Assembly: GCA_963761655.1 (NCBI GenBank)
Contig: CAVXHI010000003.1
Span: 372,001 to 436,000, forward strand
DNA length: 64,000 nucleotides
Origin: RYN-122 sp963761655
GTDB lineage: Bacteria > Actinomycetota > Actinomycetes > Mycobacteriales > SCTD01
Direction of reading: 5' to 3'
The position numbers and the translations under genes were made by a program. This document shows, piece after piece, positions 59,539 through 64,000 of the stretch. Below the pieces are notes generated by a model. It did not search any database and had not been told where the DNA came from. It worked only from the letters and a program-made list of their open reading frames with translations. The number at the start of each line of letters is the position of its first letter. Positions within the stretch are counted from its first letter, which is position 1.

Positions 59539-60147
59539 GTGGAGTTCGACGTCACCATCGAGATCCCCAAGGGGCAGCGCAACAAGTACGAGATGGACCA
59601 CCACACCGGTCGGATCCGCCTCGACCGCCGCCTGTTCACCAGCACGAGCTACCCGGCCGACTACGGCTTCGTCGAGGACACCCTCGGCGGCGACGGCGAC
59701 CCGCTCGACGCCCTGGTGCTGCTCGAGGAGCCGACCTTCCCCGGCTGCCTCATCCGCTGCCGCGCCATCGGCATGTTCATCATGACCGACGAGGCCGGAC
59801 CGGACGAGAAGCTGCTCTGCGTCGTCGCGGGCGACCCGCGCCAGGAGCACCTGCAGGACATCAGCGACGTCAGCGAGTTCGACCAGCTCGAGATCAAGCA
59901 CTTCTTCGAGGTCTACAAGGACCTCGAGCCCGGCAAGAGCGTCGAGGGCGCCGAGTGGGTGGGCCGGGCCGAGGCCGAGGCCGAGGTCATCGCCTCGCGC
60001 AAGCGCCTCGCCGACGACCCGCACGCCGTCGACCACGTCGGTCGGCCCGAGTCCGGCGGGGACAACCTCGACGACCTCCACCCCCGCCCGAGCGAGGGCA
60101 AGGGCACCGGCACGGGCGGCGGCACCCGTACCGGCGACGAGGGCTGA
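59539..60147 (+). CDS. ppa: Inorganic pyrophosphatase with a C-terminal Gly/Thr extension
   Basis: Hydrolyses pyrophosphate to phosphate, driving biosynthetic reactions. The 202-residue product has the family I core: EIPKGQRNKYEMDHHTGRIRLDR, ADYGFVEDTLGGDGDPLDALVL with metal-binding Asp residues, and a C-terminal helix region. Family I bacterial enzymes are about 160-175 residues; here about 35 extra residues (DNLDDLHPRPSEGKGTGTGG) follow. GTG at 59539 follows GGAGGAG (spacing about 9), the best Shine-Dalgarno in this region. Divergent from dacB. Confidence 0.94.
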   Translation: MEFDVTIEIPKGQRNKYEMDHHTGRIRLDRRLFTSTSYPADYGFVEDTLGGDGDPLDALVLLEEPTFPGCLIRCRAIGMFIMTDEAGPDEKLLCVVAGDPRQEHLQDISDVSEFDQLEIKHFFEVYKDLEPGKSVEGAEWVGRAEAEAEVIASRKRLADDPHAVDHVGRPESGGDNLDDLHPRPSEGKGTGTGGGTRTGDEG

Positions 60148-60165
60148 CCCGCCCTCAGCCCCGTC

Positions 60166-60654
60166 TCAGACGACCTGCTCGCCGTACATCTCGCCGAGCG
60201 GGTCGCTGATGATCTCCAGCCGCACGCCGTCGGGGTCGGCGAAGTAGACCGACGTCCCGCTCTCGTGGACGTGCTCGACCCCGGCGGCGGTGAGGTTGTC
60301 GTGCAGCCGCTCCCAGTTCTTCCGCTCCACGCTGATCGCGACGTGGTGCAGCCCGCCGAGCACCTCGGCGTAGGGCCCGAGGTCGAGCCCCGGCAGGTCG
60401 AAGAACGCCAGCGCGTTGCCGTTGCCGAGGTCGAAGAAGAAGTGCGTGGAGCCGGGGTAGTCGCGGTTCTCGAGCACGTGGCTGAGCGGCAGCTCGAGGA
60501 CGTCCTGGTAGAAGCGGACCGTCTGCTCGACGTCGGAGCACAGCAGCGCGGTGTGGTGGATGCCGCGGGCCGCGCTCTTCGGCCGCTCGTCCTTCAGGTG
60601 GTCCGCGACGATCTGCTGGCGGCGCAGGGCGAGGGCTTCGACCGAGGTGCTCAT
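60166..60654 (-). CDS. VOC/glyoxalase-fold protein
   Basis: A 162-residue protein with the vicinal oxygen chelate fold: a first beta-alpha-beta-beta-beta unit (GIHHTALLCSDVEQTVRFYQDVLEL) and a second (GLHHVAISVERKNWERLHDNL ... YFADPDGVRLEIIS). Metal-binding His and Glu residues are in the expected places (His33 or His34, Glu in RLEI). Enzymatic substrate unknown. ATG at 60654 has TAGCGT 6 bases upstream. Convergent with ppa, 18 bases between stops. Confidence 0.82.
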   Translation of the reverse strand: MSTSVEALALRRQQIVADHLKDERPKSAARGIHHTALLCSDVEQTVRFYQDVLELPLSHVLENRDYPGSTHFFFDLGNGNALAFFDLPGLDLGPYAEVLGGLHHVAISVERKNWERLHDNLTAAGVEHVHESGTSVYFADPDGVRLEIISDPLGEMYGEQVV

Positions 60655-60660
60655 GAGCAG

Positions 60661-60666
60661 ACGCTA
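60661..60666 (-). promoter_or_regulatory. Leaderless -10 element for the VOC gene
   Basis: TAGCGT on the minus strand lies 6 bases before the ATG at 60654. The divergent TauE gene starts at 60678. Confidence 0.5.
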
Positions 60667-60677
60667 AGGGGAGCGCG

Positions 60678-61442
60678 GTGACCACGCAGCACGTGCTCGT
60701 CCTGTGCGCCTTCGCCTTCCTCGCGGGCGGGCTCGACGCCGTCGTCGGCGGGGGCGGCCTGGTGCAGCTGCCCGCCCTGCTGGTCGTGCTGCCCGGGTAC
60801 CCGGTCGTGTCGCTGCTCGGCACCAACAAGCTGGCGTCCATCGTGGGGACGTCGTCCGCGGCGGTGCACTACTCGCGGACCGTCACCGTGGACCGCAGGC
60901 AGGCGGCCGAGATGGCGGGCGCGGCCTTCGCCGGGTCGGGCCTCGGGGCCCTGCTGGCGACGAGGGCCGACAGCGGGCTGCTGCGGCCGGTCGTGCTGGC
61001 CGCCCTGGTCGTGGTCCTCACGTACACGCTGCGGCGGCCCGCCCTCGGCGAGGTCGAGCAGCTGCGGCTGCAGCCCCGCGTGCAGCGCCGGGTCGCTGTC
61101 GCGGGCGGCGCCGTCATCGGGCTGTACGACGGGTTCCTCGGACCGGGGACCGGCAGCTTCCTGGTGTTCCTGCTGGTCGGCGCCGTCGGCCTGAGCTTCC
61201 TGCACGCGAGCGCCACCGCGAAGGTCGTGAACGCGTCGACGAACCTGGCCGCCCTGCTGCTGTTCGCCTCCGGCGGCCACGTGCTGTGGGGCCTGGGCGC
61301 CGCGATGGCCGCCAGCAACCTGTGCGGCAGCCAGGTCGGTGCCCGCCTCGCCGTCCGGCGCGGCAGCGCGTGGGTGCGCCGGGTGTTCGTCGTCGTCGTG
61401 GGGGCGCTCGTGCTCAAGCTCGCCTACGACCTCGCGAGCTAG
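60678..61442 (+). CDS. TauE/SafE-family sulfite or anion exporter
   Basis: A 254-residue polytopic protein with about eight helices. The two internal repeats of the family are visible: FLAGGLDAVVGGGGLVQLPALL with GTNKLASIVGTSSAAVHY, and GLYDGFLGPGTGSFLVFLLV with ASATAKVVNASTNLAALLLF. These transport sulfite, sulfonates or related anions. GTG at 60678 with AAGGGGAG upstream. Its stop shares the CTAG palindrome with the convergent carbonic anhydrase stop. Substrate not determined. Confidence 0.85.
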   Translation: MTTQHVLVLCAFAFLAGGLDAVVGGGGLVQLPALLVVLPGYPVVSLLGTNKLASIVGTSSAAVHYSRTVTVDRRQAAEMAGAAFAGSGLGALLATRADSGLLRPVVLAALVVVLTYTLRRPALGEVEQLRLQPRVQRRVAVAGGAVIGLYDGFLGPGTGSFLVFLLVGAVGLSFLHASATAKVVNASTNLAALLLFASGGHVLWGLGAAMAASNLCGSQVGARLAVRRGSAWVRRVFVVVVGALVLKLAYDLAS

Positions 61443-61934
61443 GGGACGGTGATCTCCACCCGGCCGGTCTTCACGTCGTAGAAGCCGCCGCCGACCACGA
61501 GCCCGGTCGGCAGGAACGGCCAGCTGCGCAGCCGCTGCACGTCGTCGGCCAGCGCCGCCTCGGGGTCGGAGAAGACGCCGAACCGCAGGCTGCGCAGGTC
61601 GCGCTCCGCGCCGGCGAGCAGGCCCTGCACGTCCTGCTCGGACTTGTCGCCCATGGCGCAGCCCGGTGTGCTTGAGCACGAGCACCCGCTGCACGTTCAG
61701 CAGCACGGCCGACAGCGCCACCGTGTTCAGCACGTCGTCGGTGACCCGGCCCCCGGCGTTGCGGTAGACCTTCGCGTCTCCCGGCTGGAACCCGAGGGCG
61801 GCGAACGGGTCGATGCGCGAGTCCATGCAGGTCACGACCATGAGGCCCCGGGCGGCCGGGGCGGGCAGGTCCGCGCCGGCGAAGGTCTCCGCGTAGGCGG
61901 CGTTGGCGGTGAGGACGTCGTCGAAGGCGGTCAC
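61439..61934 (-). CDS. Beta-carbonic anhydrase, single apparent frameshift in the zinc-site tract
   Basis: Reversible CO2 hydration. The first frame gives the N-terminal half with Cys36-x-Asp38-x-Arg40 (TCMDSRIDPFAA) and reads through LKHTG; the rest (CAMGDKSEQDVQGL ... GLVVGGGFYDVKTGRVEI) is in the +1 frame. Removing one base from the CCC tract at 61662-61664 joins them as LKHTGCAMGDK, the conserved His/Cys zinc motif (HTxCG/AM). Corrected length about 164 residues. The frame as given would lose the second zinc Cys. GTG at 61934 overlaps the 5-FTHF cyclo-ligase stop (GTGA). Confidence 0.85.
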
Positions 61935-62428
61935 CCGGTCATCTTCCCAGGCAGGTGCAGGACGCCGGAGGGGAGGGCCACCGCGTCGACCGGCACGTCG
62001 TGCGGCTCAGCCGGGAGCTCGTCGACCAGCTCGCCGTCGTGCAGCAGCGCGACCACCAGTCCGCGGGCCCGGAGCAGGGCGCGGTCGTAGGAGCCGCCGC
62101 CGCGCCCGAGCCGGGTGCCTCGGCGGTCGACCAGGAGCGCCGGCACGAGGACGACGTCGACCGTGCTCACCGCGTCGACGCCGAGGTCCGGCCCGCCCTC
62201 GACCCGGCGCCACCCGAGGTCGCGGTCGGGCAGGAGCACCGGCACCAGGGCGCCCGGGACGGACGGCGGGACCGGCTCGGTCCCGAAGGGCACGTAAGAG
62301 GCGACCGTCCGGCCCGCGAGCAGAGGGGCCAGAGCGGCGTCCCGGGCGGCGTCCTCGGGCACGCGTGCACGGCGCGACTGCTCGGCCTGCCGGCGCAGCT
62401 CGGCCTTGCTCAGAGGCGGAACAGGCAC
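61931..62428 (-). CDS. 5-formyltetrahydrofolate cyclo-ligase
   Basis: ATP-dependent conversion of 5-formyl-THF to methenyl-THF. The 165-residue protein has LSKAELRRQAEQSRR, SYVPFGTEP and LVPALLVDRRGTRLGRGGGSYDRAL, the last holding the family's nucleotide-binding GxGxGYYD-like motif (here GRGGGSYD). GTG at 62428 lies inside the 3' end of the upstream phosphatase gene (19-base overlap). Together with carbonic anhydrase it forms a one-carbon/CO2 gene pair. Confidence 0.9.
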   Translation of the reverse strand: MPVPPLSKAELRRQAEQSRRARVPEDAARDAALAPLLAGRTVASYVPFGTEPVPPSVPGALVPVLLPDRDLGWRRVEGGPDLGVDAVSTVDVVLVPALLVDRRGTRLGRGGGSYDRALLRARGLVVALLHDGELVDELPAEPHDVPVDAVALPSGVLHLPGKMTG

Positions 62429-64000
62429 CAGACGGCCTTGCCGGTCGGCGTCGGGCGGGTGCCCCAGCGCTCGGCCAGCAGGGCGACCAGCTGCAGGCCC
62501 CGCCCGTGCTCGTCGTCCTCGTCCGGCCGGCGCCGGCTCGGCAGGTAGCTCGCGCCGTCGTGGACCTCGAGCACGAGCGACCTCGCGGTCAGCCGCAGCC
62601 GCACCTCCACCGGAGGGCGGCCGTGCACCAGGGCGTTGGTGGCGAGCTCGCTCAGCAGGAGGAGCACGCCGTCCTGCAGGTCGTCGTCGACGTCCCACGC
62701 GCGGAGGCGGTCCCGGACGGTGTGCCGGGTGACCGACACCGCCGCGGTGTCGTCGGGCACCGCGAGGGTCAGGGTGCGTGCCTCGACGCACGGGTCGACG
62801 CGGGCGGCCAGGACCGCGACGTCGTCGTCCGGACCGTCGGGGAGCATGCCGTCGACCAGCCGGGTCGGCAGCGACGGGTCGAGGCGGGCGCCGTCGCCGA
62901 GCGGCTGCTCGTGCAGCAGGCCGACCAGCGCGTCGACACCGGTGTCGATGTCGCTGTCGCGGCGCTCCACCAGGCCGTCGGTGTAGAGCAGGAGGACCGA
63001 CCCGGGCTCGAGCGCGACGCGGCGCTCCACCAGCGACCCGACGGCGGTGCCCAGCGGCGGGCCGTCGGCGTCGTCGAGCCGCTGGACGGTGCCGTCGGGG
63101 CGCCGGACCAGGGGCGGGAGGTGGCCCGCGTTGGCGTAGGTCAGGACCTGCTCGTGGGGGTCGTAGACGGCGTAGACGCAGGTGACGATCTGGTCCTCGC
63201 CGAGGTCGCGGACGACGCCGTCGAGGTGCTCCAGGACGTCGGCCGGCGGCAGGTCCAGCCGGGCGTACGCGCGGGTCGCGGAGCGCAGCTGCCCCATGAC
63301 GGCGGCGGCCCGGACGCCGCGGCCCATGACGTCGCCGAGCACGAGCGCCGTGCGGCCGGCACCGAGCTCGATGACGTCGTACCAGTCGCCGCCGACCTGC
63401 GTCCCCTCGACGCCGGCGCGGTAGTAGGCGGCGATCTGCAGGGCCTCGGCCTGCACGTCGGGCGGCGGCAGCAGGCTGCGCTGCAGCTCGTCCGCGATCC
63501 GGTGCTCGCGCGACGCCGCCTCGGCCGACGCCGCCGCCCGGGCGATGACCTCCTCGGCGGCCCGCTGGTCGGTGACGTCCTGGTTCGAGCCGCGCAGCCG
63601 CACCGGCGTCCCGTCGGGGTCGCGCTCGACCTCGCCGATGGTCAGGTAGGTGCGGGTGGCGCCGTCCGGCGTGACGAGGCGGACCTCGTACGACAGCGGC
63701 GCGCCCGTCAGCGCCGCCTCGAGCGCGTCCCGGACCCGCTGCTGGTCGTCGGGGTGGATGCGTGCCGCCATGGCGCCCTCGAAGTCCGACAGGCCGGCGG
63801 CGTCGAGCTGGATCTGCCGGGCGAACTCGGCCGACGCCGTGATCGCGCCGCTGGCGAGGTCGAGCTCCCAGCTGCCGACCCGGGCCAGCCGCTGCGCCTG
63901 GTCGAGGAGCTCCTGGCTGCGCTCGAGGTCGCGGCGGGTGCGGCGGACCCGCTCGAGCTCCAGGTTCGCCCGCACCCGGGCCAGCAGCTCTCGGCCGGAG
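62410..64000 (-). CDS. Receiver-PAS-SpoIIE-HATPase multidomain phosphatase (cut by window edge)
   Basis: Runs off the right edge; 530 residues are seen. The sequence upstream of a GTG at 63975 continues as GRELLARVRANLELERV, the usual C-terminal end of a receiver domain, so an N-terminal REC lies outside. In order: a short coiled helix, a PAS domain (VGSWELDLASGAIT ... GSNQDVTDQ), a SpoIIE/PP2C domain (TQVGGDWYDVIELG, GDVMGRGVRAAAV, LYTDGLVERR, DDDVAVLAA) and a C-terminal RsbW-like HATPase (LLLSELATNALVHGRP, GRGLQLVALLAERWG). Such proteins combine anti-anti-sigma phosphatase and anti-sigma kinase-like modules in stress signalling. Confidence 0.88.
   Translation of the reverse strand, partial: SGRELLARVRANLELERVRRTRRDLERSQELLDQAQRLARVGSWELDLASGAITASAEFARQIQLDAAGLSDFEGAMAARIHPDDQQRVRDALEAALTGAPLSYEVRLVTPDGATRTYLTIGEVERDPDGTPVRLRGSNQDVTDQRAAEEVIARAAASAEAASREHRIADELQRSLLPPPDVQAEALQIAAYYRAGVEGTQVGGDWYDVIELGAGRTALVLGDVMGRGVRAAAVMGQLRSATRAYARLDLPPADVLEHLDGVVRDLGEDQIVTCVYAVYDPHEQVLTYANAGHLPPLVRRPDGTVQRLDDADGPPLGTAVGSLVERRVALEPGSVLLLYTDGLVERRDSDIDTGVDALVGLLHEQPLGDGARLDPSLPTRLVDGMLPDGPDDDVAVLAARVDPCVEARTLTLAVPDDTAAVSVTRHTVRDRLRAWDVDDDLQDGVLLLLSELATNALVHGRPPVEVRLRLTARSLVLEVHDGASYLPSRRRPDEDDEHGRGLQLVALLAERWGTRPTPTGKAVWCLFRL

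Noticed and set aside
62410..63975. SpoIIE phosphatase starting at GTG 63975
   Set aside because: The frame continues upstream with the end of a receiver-like domain (GRELLARVRANLELERV), so the gene runs off the window.

Overview
This is a very high-GC (clearly above 70%) stretch of an actinobacterial chromosome. Gene content and order follow a conserved actinobacterial core seen, for example, across the Rv3579c-Rv3628 interval of Mycobacterium tuberculosis: rlmB-cysS-ispF-ispD-(PIN/TRAM)-carD, lpqE-radA-disA, mutY, clpC, lsr2, lysS, the panC/panD region, folK-folB-folP-ftsH, hpt-tilS-(zinc protease)-dacB, ppa. GTG starts, GTGA/ATGA 4-nt gene overlaps and leaderless promoters (TAGNNT 6-8 nt before the start codon) are frequent. 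CheB/CheR/CheW, a GGDEF-EAL protein and several phosphatase and kinase sensors suggest an environmental, possibly motile, member of the Geodermatophilales/Kineosporiales/Frankiales type; that placement is inference.

Layout. 1-5.2 kb: 23S rRNA methyltransferase (cut by the left edge), cysteinyl-tRNA synthetase, two truncated gene remnants, two MEP isoprenoid genes, a PIN/TRAM membrane protein and the RNA-polymerase regulator CarD. 5.4-10.8 kb: a membrane-anchored protein, a small type III polyketide synthase locus (methyltransferase, PKS, CPBP protease, divergent UbiA prenyltransferase), a SCO copper protein and an LpqE-like lipoprotein. 10.9-13.4 kb: radA and the c-di-AMP synthase disA. 13.5-21.2 kb: a 1423-residue secreted propeller protein and a coupled hpt-cheB-cheR-cheW operon. 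21.3-25.7 kb: a frameshifted lipoprotein-like gene, mutY, a kinase/receiver pair and a WD-like lipoprotein. 25.7-32.8 kb: clpC, lsr2, a c-di-GMP enzyme and lysS. 32.8-41.7 kb: antiporter, DUF2254, PRC-barrel pair, MscS, SpoIIE phosphatase, DUF421, DUF2236 and DUF3754 genes (membrane and stress functions). 41.8-47.2 kb: coaX-nadC-nadB-panD-panC-DUF2520 (NAD, pantothenate and CoA). 47.3-49.8 kb: a three-gene module of an NDUFAF7-like methyltransferase, a stand-alone NuoD paralogue and a DUF1684 protein. 49.8-55.5 kb: AI-2E transporter, folate genes and ftsH. 55.6-64 kb: hpt, tilS, zinc protease, dacB, ppa, VOC protein, TauE exporter, carbonic anhydrase, 5-FTHF cyclo-ligase and a SpoIIE-type phosphatase cut by the right edge.

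The most interesting item is the NuoD-paralogue module. The paralogue has lost both residues that hold quinone in complex I but keeps the arginine that NDUFAF7 dimethylates in NDUFS2, and it is translationally coupled to an NDUFAF7-family methyltransferase. Four genes (ispD, folP, carbonic anhydrase and the gene beside mutY) each carry one apparent frameshift. In three of them one base in a short G/C tract restores the family sequence and a normal stop or overlap, so sequencing or assembly indels are more likely than real inactivation. No tRNA, rRNA, CRISPR or insertion sequence was seen, and no gap between genes exceeds about 240 bases.
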